10,555 bases of DNA from Holdemanella sp. (GCA_021442845.1 JABUSD010000159.1:1-10555); one strand, 5' to 3'. Shown: positions 1-7,860, counted from the first letter of the stretch. Notes: generated by a model from the sequence alone, not told the origin. Numbers and translations: made by a program.

Positions 1-661
1 ATGTCTTTACTAATTTTGCAGATTGTTCACTTGCTAGTTCTACATATTTCATAAAGTCAATCGAATTGTTTCCTTTTCCTACCACATCGCTTAACGATCT
101 TCCAATCACAAATGGAATATTAAACTTGGAAGCCACCTGTGCAACAGCCCCTGCTTCCATTTCAGAGCAGATTGATTCAGGAAAATGTGTTATCAGCTTA
201 TCATAATCCTCTTTTCTTTCCATGAATAAATCCTGTGAAGCAATTGTACCCACATGATAAGAAATATTACATTGCTTAGCAGCTTCAATACAAGCATCTC
301 GCATTGTATCGTCTGGCTTGAATATCAGTCCTCTTCCAGATTCACCATCTAAAGGAGATGTATCATAATCTGCCTGTACAATTGTATCGCTAATCACAAT
401 ATCAAAGACATTTTCATTCAATCTTAATCCACCAGCTGTTCCGATATTGATAATCGCATCTGGTTTAGCCTGCATACAAAGAATTGCGGTTGCCATAGCT
501 GCGAATCCTTTTCCAACCCCACTCTTGCAAAGAACAACATCTTTTCCATCTACATTTCCATATGTTAACTCAACACCTGCAATTGTTTCTGTTTTCGTTA
601 CAGTCACAAACGCTTTCATCGCATTTACTTCAGCATCCATTGCTGCAATAATTCCTATCAT
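1..661 (-). CDS. mtnN: 5'-methylthioadenosine/S-adenosylhomocysteine nucleosidase, C-terminus cut by window edge
   Basis: This cytosolic enzyme cleaves adenine from methylthioadenosine and S-adenosylhomocysteine, recycling methionine and relieving product inhibition of methyltransferases. I translated 220 codons from the ATG at 661 with no stop before the window edge. The E. coli enzyme has about 232 residues, so only roughly ten are missing. The N-terminus MIGIIAAMDAEV carries Glu11, which I align with catalytic Glu12 of E. coli. Other landmarks are NIGTAGGL (72-79), SEMEAGAVA (166-174) with ribose-binding Glu169, and SLSD (189-192) with Asp192 in the place of catalytic Asp197. The start is set by AAAGAGG eight bases upstream; this ribosome binding site is encoded by the last codons (AGA AAG AGG) of the upstream methyltransferase gene, whose stop is only five bases away. 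The family call is firm. Its position behind a SAM methyltransferase fits a role in removing SAH. Confidence 0.95.
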   Translation of the reverse strand, partial: MIGIIAAMDAEVNAMKAFVTVTKTETIAGVELTYGNVDGKDVVLCKSGVGKGFAAMATAILCMQAKPDAIINIGTAGGLRLNENVFDIVISDTIVQADYDTSPLDGESGRGLIFKPDDTMRDACIEAAKQCNISYHVGTIASQDLFMERKEDYDKLITHFPESICSEMEAGAVAQVASKFNIPFVIGRSLSDVVGKGNNSIDFMKYVELASEQSAKLVKT

Positions 662-666
662 ATCTA

Positions 667-1368
667 TTACCTCTTTCTACATACATAAAAGTATTTTTCG
701 CCTTCACAGATTCCTTTTAAATCAAAATCTGTTGTTGTTTTTTCAATTATAAACAATTTTTCTAGTTCCTCTTTCAACCAGTCTGGATGATAGACCCTTT
801 GGATATGGTGTTCCTGTATCATACTACCATCTGGAAGATAGAAGGCAAAGTCCTGATATACTCTTTCATCTTCAGCCATAATGGACCACTGATAATCACA
901 GTCATCAAACGAACCTGTTTCATTGAATTCCTCTTCAAATTCAGTCAATCGATCCAGTGAGTGCGTATCAAAGAAGAAATGTCCTTTTGAATTCAGATGA
1001 TTATGAACTTCCTGAAAGAAATGGATGACTTCTTTTTTGCTTAAAATATAGTTAAAGCTATCACACAAACAAGTAATCGCATCAAATGTAGGAAGATTGC
1101 TTAAATCCTTCATGTCCTGTACATAAAACAGGATTTTTCCATCCACATCCTTTGCTTTCGCCTTCTCTACCATCTGCTCACTTAAATCAAGGGCTGTGAC
1201 TGCATATCCATCCTTAGATAAAGCCAGTGTAATTTCACCGCTTCCACAGGCAAGCTCTAACAAAGTACAAGGTCTGCATTCCTTTTCAATCCAGTTTACC
1301 CAGCATTTTGTTGCTTCATCGTCTTTTACCAATTCATCATAATAAGATGCAAGCTTGTTATAGATCAT
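667..1368 (-). CDS. yqeM: Class I SAM-dependent methyltransferase, YqeM-like
   Basis: A 233-residue class I methyltransferase whose substrate is unknown. The N-terminus MIYNKLASYYDELV matches the Y-x-x-fA-x-xYDeL opening of YqeM proteins. SAM-binding motif I is LELACGSGEI (37-46), the acidic end of strand 2 is ALDLS (59-63, Asp61), and QDMKDL (84-89) fits motif II/III. A longer in-frame ATG exists at 1434, but it would overlap rsfS by 77 bases and would place a non-family leader before MIYNK. I chose the ATG at 1368, which overlaps the rsfS stop by 11 bases. The ribosome binding site there is weak (AGG five bases away), so translation is probably coupled to rsfS. In B. subtilis yqeM also follows yqeL (rsfS), which supports orthology. 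The target is not established; gene order alone suggests rRNA, tRNA or a ribosome-associated protein. Confidence 0.88.
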   Translation of the reverse strand: MIYNKLASYYDELVKDDEATKCWVNWIEKECRPCTLLELACGSGEITLALSKDGYAVTALDLSEQMVEKAKAKDVDGKILFYVQDMKDLSNLPTFDAITCLCDSFNYILSKKEVIHFFQEVHNHLNSKGHFFFDTHSLDRLTEFEEEFNETGSFDDCDYQWSIMAEDERVYQDFAFYLPDGSMIQEHHIQRVYHPDWLKEELEKLFIIEKTTTDFDLKGICEGEKYFYVCRKR

Positions 1369-1696
1369 AAACCTGGCATGGAACATCTCCATAAAGACGA
1401 TCCAGCTGGTACACCTGCCTTTCTTCATGAACAAATAGATTTACGACAATCTCCTGCAGATCAATCAATAGCCATCTGGAATCCGTATTCCCTTCTACGC
1501 GTACCTGTATATCTACATTGTTTTCTTTCAATCTATCCTTGATATTCTGAGCAATGGCATTGTTCTGTCGTATGTTATTTGTCGAAACAACAATCATGTG
1601 ATCCATAAATGGAGTCAATGTTCTGCAGTCATAATCACAAATATCAAACCCTTTTTTTTCGCTTATTGCCTTTAATACTATGTCTTTAAATTCCAT
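1358..1696 (-). CDS. rsfS: Ribosomal silencing factor RsfS (YqeL/Iojap family)
   Basis: A 112-residue Iojap-family protein. The family binds uL14 on the 50S subunit and blocks joining to the 30S, dampening translation when nutrients are low. Visible family features are the early helix with DIVLKAISEKKG (5-16), the strand and loop TPFMDHMIVVSTNN (28-41; usually SPIADYFVI-x-SG), the helix with RQNNAIAQNIKDRL (43-56), and the conserved RVEGNTDSRWLLIDL (66-80) followed by EIVVNLFVHEER (82-93) and LDRLYGD (98-104). The length is typical. The ATG at 1696 lies one base after the stop of the nadD-yqeK gene, with AAAGGA about ten bases upstream inside that gene's end. The position nadD-yqeK-rsfS-yqeM is the same as in Bacillus. 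Confidence 0.95.
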   Translation of the reverse strand: MEFKDIVLKAISEKKGFDICDYDCRTLTPFMDHMIVVSTNNIRQNNAIAQNIKDRLKENNVDIQVRVEGNTDSRWLLIDLQEIVVNLFVHEERQVYQLDRLYGDVPCQVYDL

Positions 1697-1697
1697 T

Positions 1698-2717
1698 CTA
1701 ATAATGTTCCTTTACATATTTTGCATTTTCTTCTTTTTCAAGATAAAAGCCTTCATAAATATTTCGTTTACAGATATCAATCATAGGCTGTACTTCATAT
1801 CCTCTTAAAGGATCCAGCTTATCCGCACAGAAGACAACCATCGCATATGGATCATCGCTAGTTCCAAGAACGTGGTGATAGATGGCATTCTTAATCTGAA
1901 AGTCATTAATTCCAAAAATACGATCTACTATTTCACTTCCAACAAATCCATGCCATACACCATAAGCATAATGCATATTTTCCGGGCATATGATCTCCAT
2001 CCATTTTGCCATTTCATCAACAGGCATGCTTTTGGCAATATCATGGAACAAGCCTACATAATAGGCTTTCTGCACATCCAATCCATTGGCTTTGGCAATT
2101 TCTTCACAGAGTTTGGCAACCGATAATGTATGAAGATAACGCTTTTCTTTAACACGTGTCTTCACAAAGTTTTTTACATACAATCTATGATCATAAATAT
2201 AATCCAATACTTTTGGATTCAAATAATTCAATTTATTTCCAACACGGATATCACTGCTTGATACAGGAACATCCTTCATATACATACTTTGGATTGGATA
2301 GCTGGTTTTGCAGATTTTTCCATCTCGGTTATATGCAACCACATGTGCTAATTTACAAATTTCATCCGGTTCTTTCCATGCGCTAAACTGCTCTAGCTGA
2401 TCATTTCCAATCATCCAGTAGAATGTATACGCCGGATATATTTCCTTCAATGCCCGAAGCGTATCAACTGTATAACTGATTCCTTGTCGTTCCATTTCAA
2501 TTGTACATACCTTGAACTTTGGATTATCTTCTGTTGCCAGATAAAGCATATTCAAGCGGTCTTCGTCGGATGTCAGATCTCTACTTTTCAATGGTGTCTT
2601 ATGGCTGGGAAGAAACCAGATTTCATCTACTTCTAATTGCTGTAAAGCATTTTCAGCAATCGCTATATGACCTAAATGAATCGGATCAAAAGATCCACCT
2701 AATATTGCGACTCTCAT
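1698..2717 (-). CDS. nadD: Fused nicotinate-nucleotide adenylyltransferase (NadD) and HD-domain hydrolase (YqeK)
   Basis: This 339-residue protein joins two enzymes that are separate neighbours in B. subtilis. Residues 1 to about 182 form NadD, which makes deamido-NAD from nicotinate mononucleotide and ATP. The nucleotidyltransferase signature GGSFDPIHLGH (7-17, HLGH 14-17) and the SSSDIR motif (153-158, the ISSTxIR equivalent) are intact. Residues from about 184 form a YqeK-like HD domain: RYLHT with His196, FHD with His225-Asp226, VWHG with His256, YHH at 280-282 and ADKLDP with Asp299, which are the expected metal ligands. YqeK proteins hydrolyse Ap4A symmetrically to ADP. The HD part ends about 15 residues earlier than B. 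subtilis YqeK. The start overlaps the yhbY stop (ATGA), with AGGG nine bases upstream. There is no frameshift or stop at the junction, so the fusion looks real; similar fusions occur in Mollicutes. Confidence 0.95.
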   Translation of the reverse strand: MRVAILGGSFDPIHLGHIAIAENALQQLEVDEIWFLPSHKTPLKSRDLTSDEDRLNMLYLATEDNPKFKVCTIEMERQGISYTVDTLRALKEIYPAYTFYWMIGNDQLEQFSAWKEPDEICKLAHVVAYNRDGKICKTSYPIQSMYMKDVPVSSSDIRVGNKLNYLNPKVLDYIYDHRLYVKNFVKTRVKEKRYLHTLSVAKLCEEIAKANGLDVQKAYYVGLFHDIAKSMPVDEMAKWMEIICPENMHYAYGVWHGFVGSEIVDRIFGINDFQIKNAIYHHVLGTSDDPYAMVVFCADKLDPLRGYEVQPMIDICKRNIYEGFYLEKEENAKYVKEHY

Positions 2718-3004
2718 TTCTTAAGCCCTAACTTATTTTCCTTGCTTCTACGATATAACACAAATGTATGACCGATGATATGCACAATTTCACTTCCTGT
2801 AGCTCCTGCGCATTCAATAGCAGCCTCTCTTGTTTCAATTGGACTTGTCTTTAACAATTTACACTTTACAAGTTCATGGGCTTCTAATGAATCATCTAAT
2901 GTATTATATAGATTTTCACTTAAACCATCTTTTCCAATCTGAATTAAAGCACGATAATCCTGACTTAACTTTCTTAAATACTTTTTATTTTCATTTGATA
3001 ACAT
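2714..3004 (-). CDS. yhbY: CRM/YhbY-domain RNA-binding protein (YqeI)
   Basis: A 96-residue single-domain CRM (CRS1-YhbY) protein. The family binds pre-50S ribosomal RNA particles through a KH-like fold. The GxxG-type loop is in ALIQIGKDGLSEN (19-31), followed by the typical LEAHELVKCKLL (40-51) and the C-terminal IIGHTFVLYRRS (76-87), all in the usual order and spacing. The length is normal for the family. The ATG at 3004 sits two bases after the yqeH stop, with AAAGG about 13 bases upstream, a rather long spacing that suggests coupling to yqeH. Its stop overlaps the nadD start by four bases. In Bacillus the same gene (yqeI) lies between aroE and nadD; aroE is missing here. Confidence 0.94.
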   Translation of the reverse strand: MLSNENKKYLRKLSQDYRALIQIGKDGLSENLYNTLDDSLEAHELVKCKLLKTSPIETREAAIECAGATGSEIVHIIGHTFVLYRRSKENKLGLKK

Positions 3005-3006
3005 AT

Positions 3007-4086
3007 TTAAATCATCGCCTTTCTAAATGATACATAAATACCTTTATGCACTTTTACCGAAACATCCTGAATATCTCCACTGATGCAGAACCATCCAACA
3101 CCATGAATCACAACATCCATTTTCTTATACCCTTTCATAGTGGAATGGTATGTGTGCATTGTCTTCAAGGATGTATCCAGACATGGTACAAGCATTTCAT
3201 TTAAATGATTCTGCCATAATGCATCCGCTGTCGATAGTTTCCCTCTATGAATGGAAATGGAACGCGAGAAGTACCCGACTACACTCGCTTTGCCTTTGAC
3301 CACTAAATCCAATCTGGCAAGTCCACCTGCCGCAAAGGACTGGTCTTCATAAATCTGTGAGACAAATGGCCGAATTGGTTTTGTTGGGATAACAGCCTTT
3401 AAGTCCTTAGGCTGTAGATATGTTAGTGCAGAATGCTTGTTTTCTATACCAGGTGTATCAAAAATAGTATATCCTTCTCTTTCAATTGGAATTAAATCCA
3501 ATGTTGTTCCTGGATTTCTAGATGTCGTTAGTGCATTGCTGCTTAAAAGTCCATTTAACACAGTCGATTTACCGACATTGGCAACCCCCATAAAAATGCA
3601 GTCTTTACCGTTGCGATATTTATCAATCATATAATCCACTTCATCTAAAAAATTATCAGCAGCTTCTCCTTTTTTAAGAAGATATCCTCCAATTATAATA
3701 TCTTTCACCTTGATATTCTCTTCCTTTAGACGATCCATGACAAAATTACGAATCTTATCATCTGTTAATGTCTTAGGAAGTACATCTCTTTTTGTCAGTA
3801 CTAGTATTATTTCCTTATTCGGTAATTTCTGATTCAATCTGGAAATGATGCTGGATTCAAAAGCAAATAAATCCACAATCCAGAAAACAATCCCATCTAT
3901 TTCATTTATCTTTTCAAAGGTCTGATTGGATTCAACCCCTTGCTGCATGGAAATTACAACATCTCCATAGTTGCGAATACGAAAACATCTCTGGCATAAA
4001 GATGCATCTAAGCTAGGTACATATCCAATCTCTTCTGGGTTCTCATTTTGTAAGAGAACACCACATCCCTTGCAGTACTCTGTCAT
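3007..4086 (-). CDS. yqeH: Ribosome biogenesis GTPase YqeH (circularly permuted)
   Basis: A 359-residue cytosolic GTPase needed for 30S subunit assembly in Bacillus. The N-terminal zinc finger is CKGC (Cys5, Cys8) with CQRC (Cys31, Cys34). The GTPase motifs appear in permuted order: G4 as TKRD (98-101), then the P-loop G1 GVANVGKS (167-174), G2 around NPGTT (191-195), and G3 DTPG (210-213). The C-terminal part (about 230-359) corresponds to the RNA-binding extension. G4 normally reads NKxD, so Thr98 is a mild departure in the base-recognition motif. A clear ribosome binding site (AAGGAG, nine bases before the ATG at 4086) follows a 28-base gap, the longest in the operon, with no terminator or obvious promoter in it. 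The usual upstream partner yqeG is absent. The identification is secure because of the permuted order and zinc finger. Confidence 0.95.
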   Translation of the reverse strand: MTEYCKGCGVLLQNENPEEIGYVPSLDASLCQRCFRIRNYGDVVISMQQGVESNQTFEKINEIDGIVFWIVDLFAFESSIISRLNQKLPNKEIILVLTKRDVLPKTLTDDKIRNFVMDRLKEENIKVKDIIIGGYLLKKGEAADNFLDEVDYMIDKYRNGKDCIFMGVANVGKSTVLNGLLSSNALTTSRNPGTTLDLIPIEREGYTIFDTPGIENKHSALTYLQPKDLKAVIPTKPIRPFVSQIYEDQSFAAGGLARLDLVVKGKASVVGYFSRSISIHRGKLSTADALWQNHLNEMLVPCLDTSLKTMHTYHSTMKGYKKMDVVIHGVGWFCISGDIQDVSVKVHKGIYVSFRKAMI

Positions 4087-4114
4087 AATCGTTAGCTCCT
4101 TTTTTAAATTTTAC

Positions 4115-5686
4115 TTAGGATGTTATATCCTTGTCAAAAGTCTTGATTAAATATTCTGCACATTTCAGCCCATCAATTGCACTTGTCATAATACCGCCTG
4201 CATATCCACTGCCTTCCCCTGAAGGATAAATGCCTGCAATATTCGACATGCATCCATCATCGCGATATATGCGGATAGAAGATGAACTCCTTGATTCAAC
4301 GGCGGTTAAGATAGCTCCTTCTGATACAAACCCAGGAACTTTTCTTTCATAATGCTCCAGGGCTTCATGCAAAGCAAGATTAACCTCTGTACTAAACAAG
4401 TTGTTTAAATCAACAAATACACTTCCCGTTTCTATTGTAGGCAATACATTTTCATATGCATCACTTATCGTATGGGATAAATAATCCTTTGCCAGCTGAC
4501 AAGCCCCTTTAAATCCACCTGCCATTTCATAGGCTTTCCTCTCCAATTGTTCCTGGTATTTTAATCCATCAAACAATTCCATTCCATAATCCGATTCATT
4601 CACCTGAACAAGCAAGGCGCTATTGGCATTGATACCATCACGTGCTGCATAGCTCATTCCATTAACAACAAGCTGTCCATTTTTAGAAGAGCTGTTGACT
4701 ACATATCCTCCTGGACACATGCAGAATGTATAGACACCCTTTTGGTTGGATGCCATGTAGGTTAACTGATATCTTGCTGGAATCAGTCTTTCATCATGAC
4801 AATATTCCTTTAACATGGCTCTATTGATATATTCCTGTGTATGTTCAATTCTTACTCCAACCGCAAATGGTTTATTCTCCATCTGCAATCCTTTATCATG
4901 CAGCATATGGATCGTATCGGTTGCACTATGTCCAATTCCTAAAATCATCGCATTGCATAATATTCTCTTACCATTTACAGTAATTGATTTCAATTCATTA
5001 TTCTCTACTTCAATATCCTCTAATTTTGAATCAAAATAGAATGTACCACCAAGTTCAACAATTTCTTTTCTTAAATTCTTTAATATTTTGACAAAGGAAT
5101 CTGTACCGATATGAGGGTGTGCATCTACAAGAATTTCTTCCTTTGCCCCAAAATGCACAAATTCCTCCAATACCTTTGTACAACGGCTATCCTTTGATCT
5201 TGTCGTGAGTTTTCCATCGCTAAAGGTTCCCGCTCCCCCTTCACCAAACTGCACATTGCATTCCTCATCTAACTTTTGTGTCTTCCAGAATGTATTCACC
5301 TTTTCCTGACGGATTTCTACATTGCTTCCTCTTTCAATAATTACTGGATTGTATCCATTGCGAGCAAGCAGCAGCGATGCGAACATACCAGCAGGGCCAA
5401 ATCCAGCCACTATTGGTCTAGCAAGCAATTTCTTATTGCCCATTTTGGGATTATGATACGTTTCATCTGGCTTTATAATGACATCCTTATCTTTTAGATA
5501 TTTTTTTTCATTTCGAACTTCACAATCAATGACATATGAAAATAAGACCTTTTGTTTACGAGCATCCACACTTTTTCTATGAATTGCCCATGATAAAAGA
5601 TCTTTTTTTGTTAATCTTAATTTTTTACACAAATGTGCCTCTATTTCATTTTCATGTGCACATTTTACCTGATACACTCGAATCAT
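4115..5686 (-). CDS. Uncharacterised FAD-dependent dehydrogenase (COG2509-type)
   Basis: A 523-residue flavoprotein of unknown substrate. An N-terminal region of about 85 residues (MIRVYQVKCA to KMGNK) precedes the dinucleotide-binding fold. The FAD-binding beta-alpha-beta has GFGPAG (95-100) and ends at the acidic IIERG (116-120). A conserved segment QFGEGGAGTFSDGKLTTR (146-163) follows, then ILGIGHSA (248-255), and a C-terminal FAD contact GIYPSGEGSGYAGGI close to the end. This architecture matches the broadly distributed but uncharacterised FAD-dependent dehydrogenase group related to BaiN/HI0933-like and geranylgeranyl-reductase-like flavoproteins. The ATG at 5686 lies four bases after the acyltransferase stop. 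I see no good ribosome binding site, so expression may rely on coupling, although the start agrees with the usual MIR-V opening of the family. The gene sits between the wall module and the ribosome module without an obvious link to either. Confidence 0.85.
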   Translation of the reverse strand: MIRVYQVKCAHENEIEAHLCKKLRLTKKDLLSWAIHRKSVDARKQKVLFSYVIDCEVRNEKKYLKDKDVIIKPDETYHNPKMGNKKLLARPIVAGFGPAGMFASLLLARNGYNPVIIERGSNVEIRQEKVNTFWKTQKLDEECNVQFGEGGAGTFSDGKLTTRSKDSRCTKVLEEFVHFGAKEEILVDAHPHIGTDSFVKILKNLRKEIVELGGTFYFDSKLEDIEVENNELKSITVNGKRILCNAMILGIGHSATDTIHMLHDKGLQMENKPFAVGVRIEHTQEYINRAMLKEYCHDERLIPARYQLTYMASNQKGVYTFCMCPGGYVVNSSSKNGQLVVNGMSYAARDGINANSALLVQVNESDYGMELFDGLKYQEQLERKAYEMAGGFKGACQLAKDYLSHTISDAYENVLPTIETGSVFVDLNNLFSTEVNLALHEALEHYERKVPGFVSEGAILTAVESRSSSSIRIYRDDGCMSNIAGIYPSGEGSGYAGGIMTSAIDGLKCAEYLIKTFDKDITS

Positions 5687-5690
5687 ACGC

Positions 5691-6707
5691 TTATAATAAA
5701 TGTTCTAAAATCGGGAATTGCTTCTTATTTGTAATTACAAGTGTTGCGAACAACTGTGATAAGGCTAACGTTATAAAATATACAACTAAATTAGCCCTAG
5801 GGAACAAATTAATCAAAACTTTCGCAAATAAAATATGCGACATATAGATTAATGATGCTTCTTTGTTTAGTTCTCTATATCTTTGCTTATCTGGGATATT
5901 CATAGAAAGAAGCCAATTCATCAAAAAGTAAACAGCAGGTATAAGGGTAATATACATACTTGTGATATCTCTTAGAATACCAAACAAACGATAAAGAGTT
6001 ACCTCTAATACAAGAAGTATAAAACTTACTAAAAAGCCTGATATAATCCATTGTTTCGGAAGCCTTCTGGTACGGGATAAAAGCAGTCCTATACCTATGA
6101 AGATTGGTCCAAAAAAGATACCGTTACGCGATGTAGCAAATGCCTTCATAAAGAATTCATAGATAAAGGATACAACAGGTACCTGCTCCCAGACTGGTCC
6201 ATATACATTGATAAAATAACCAATAATATATGCAATCAGACAGGTTTTCAATGTATTTAACAATCCAAACCGTTGATACATCATACTTACAAGTGGCATC
6301 GCAAGCATGATTGTAGGAAGTACCCACAAATGATAATAACTTCCATTCAACAGGAAATCACGCAGATACGATACAATACTCAACACGCTAAATCCTGCTT
6401 TCGCATAGTCCCAGATTGTATAAGGGAGATAAATCACAGTCCAGATAAGATATAATTTCAACACTCGCTTTTCAAAGCGAATCAGATTCCGCTTATTCAC
6501 CTCTGGATCTTCATCCCATTTTCTAAAGAAGAAAAAACCAGCAGACGCAAAGAAGAATGGAATCGCAAGACGACAGATCGTCTGAATCCAATATGTGTTC
6601 AATAGGGAAGAAATCTCAACAAGTGGAAATGTATGTACACATATAACAAGTAATACAGCTACATACTTAGCAATATCTATAGATACATATCTCTTCTTCC
6701 CTATCAT
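5691..6707 (-). CDS. Acyltransferase-3 family integral membrane protein, resembling the membrane half of VanT
   Basis: A 338-residue membrane protein with about ten hydrophobic segments (near 11-28, 45-62, 84-98, 123-143, 154-171, 197-212, 220-240, 250-267, 286-301 and 308-327). Acyltransferase-3 hallmarks are visible: DIAKYVAVLLVICVHTF with Asp11 and His25, CRLAIPFFFASAGFFFF with Arg46 and Pro50, and HLWVLP at 126-131. Members either O-acylate cell-surface polymers or, as the N-terminal domain of the VanT serine racemase, sit in front of a racemase and are proposed to help serine enter. Here the gene starts one base after the stop of the racemase gene, with AAGAGGGG as ribosome binding site inside the racemase's last codons, so the two are tightly coupled. 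The length equals one membrane domain with no racemase attached. The family is clear from sequence; the VanT resemblance is from memory and context, and a wall-polymer O-acetyltransferase remains possible. Confidence 0.85.
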   Translation of the reverse strand: MIGKKRYVSIDIAKYVAVLLVICVHTFPLVEISSLLNTYWIQTICRLAIPFFFASAGFFFFRKWDEDPEVNKRNLIRFEKRVLKLYLIWTVIYLPYTIWDYAKAGFSVLSIVSYLRDFLLNGSYYHLWVLPTIMLAMPLVSMMYQRFGLLNTLKTCLIAYIIGYFINVYGPVWEQVPVVSFIYEFFMKAFATSRNGIFFGPIFIGIGLLLSRTRRLPKQWIISGFLVSFILLVLEVTLYRLFGILRDITSMYITLIPAVYFLMNWLLSMNIPDKQRYRELNKEASLIYMSHILFAKVLINLFPRANLVVYFITLALSQLFATLVITNKKQFPILEHLL

Positions 6708-6708
6708 A

Positions 6709-7860
6709 CTAACCCCTCTTTTCTAAACGTGGTACACGTGCTGTAATCAAAGATAACGTCTCATAGTTGATTGTCTTTGACTTACGTGTGATTTCATCCA
6801 CTGTCACCACATTACCATTCTGTTTACCGATAATGCAGGCAACATCCCCTTCTTGTACATCCTCCACACCTGTAATATCAACCATGCACTGGTCCATACA
6901 GACATTTCCGATGATTGGGCATTTCACACCATGAATTAATACTTCCAACCCCTTGTTGGATACAAGGCGTGTCAGCCCATCTGCATACCCGATTGATAAT
7001 GTCGCAACCTTTGTTGGCTTTGTGACTGTATAATGTCTACCATAACTAACAGTCATACCTTCTCTTAGCCATTTCACCATAGACACATTGGCATAAAGCG
7101 ATAAGATCGGAATAAAATCAGGCTTGCTTAAAGTCTCTACGGAGTCATCGCTAGTAACTCCCATATATAATAGTCCTGCTCTACAGTAATCAAATTTCAA
7201 ATCACCATAATTCAGGATTCCGTAACTGTTTTGAAGATGACAAATACCAGGATTGATTCCTTCCTTTTCAAGATTGTTCAGCACTTCCTTGAACAACTGA
7301 ATCTGGTTCACTGTAAATGATTTTGATTCCTCATCTAATTCATCGCTTACAGGTAAATGTGAGAAAATACCTTCTACGCTCAGATTCTTTAAATGATATT
7401 CATCTATAATCTCTTTCATATCTTTCTGTTGTGACTGGTAGATGACACCTGTACGACACATACCTGTATCTACCTTGCAGTGACAACGAATCTTTATGTT
7501 GTTCTTTTTCGCATATGCATCCAGTTTACATGCATATGCATAAGAAACAAGCGATTGTACAATGTTTAATTCAGAAAGATAGTGGAAATGTTCCACTGGT
7601 GTATATCCAAGAATTAAAATATTTTCACAAATCCCTGCTTCTCTTAATTCTATTGCTTCATCGATAGAGCTGACACCAAAGAAATCAACACCACATTCAA
7701 CCAGCTTTCTTGTACATGCAACAGCTCCATGTCCATAGGCATTCGCCTTTACAATTGCCATAAGTTTTGTATTTCCGATAAGCTTATAGACTTCCTTGAC
7801 ATTATGTTCAATCGCATCATAATCGATTTCAGTCCAACAGCGACTATATGCCTCTAACAT
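6709..7860 (-). CDS. alr: PLP-dependent alanine/serine racemase (Alr family, VanT-like features)
   Basis: A 383-residue fold-III PLP racemase that supplies D-Ala, and possibly D-Ser, for peptidoglycan. The PLP lysine is Lys38 in IVKANAYGHGA (36-46). The second catalytic base is Tyr273 in VSYGRHY (271-277). Arg227 in YCRAGLLYMG contacts the PLP ring nitrogen, and the GNVCMDQCMVD segment (318-328) carries the Met of the active-site gate. Two places differ from common alanine racemases. The usual HLANSA reads HLQNSYGILNY (208-218), as I recall for VanT-type serine racemases. The residue I align with Tyr354 of the Geobacillus enzyme, which in VanT is Asn, is Ala374 in ITARVPR. The ATG at 7860 overlaps the ligase stop by seven bases, with AAAGGA ten bases upstream. 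As the only racemase seen here, it may still be the housekeeping Alr; which substrate it prefers cannot be read directly. Confidence 0.93.
   Translation of the reverse strand: MLEAYSRCWTEIDYDAIEHNVKEVYKLIGNTKLMAIVKANAYGHGAVACTRKLVECGVDFFGVSSIDEAIELREAGICENILILGYTPVEHFHYLSELNIVQSLVSYAYACKLDAYAKKNNIKIRCHCKVDTGMCRTGVIYQSQQKDMKEIIDEYHLKNLSVEGIFSHLPVSDELDEESKSFTVNQIQLFKEVLNNLEKEGINPGICHLQNSYGILNYGDLKFDYCRAGLLYMGVTSDDSVETLSKPDFIPILSLYANVSMVKWLREGMTVSYGRHYTVTKPTKVATLSIGYADGLTRLVSNKGLEVLIHGVKCPIIGNVCMDQCMVDITGVEDVQEGDVACIIGKQNGNVVTVDEITRKSKTINYETLSLITARVPRLEKRG

Noticed and set aside
1369..1434. Longer N-terminus for the methyltransferase, starting at 1434
   Set aside because: It would overlap rsfS by 77 bases and adds a leader that does not look like YqeM, while MIYNKLASYYDEL at 1368 fits the family opening.
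5536..5847. 103-codon plus-strand reading frame across the flavoprotein/acyltransferase junction
   Set aside because: It lies antisense to two convincing genes and has no supporting start signal.
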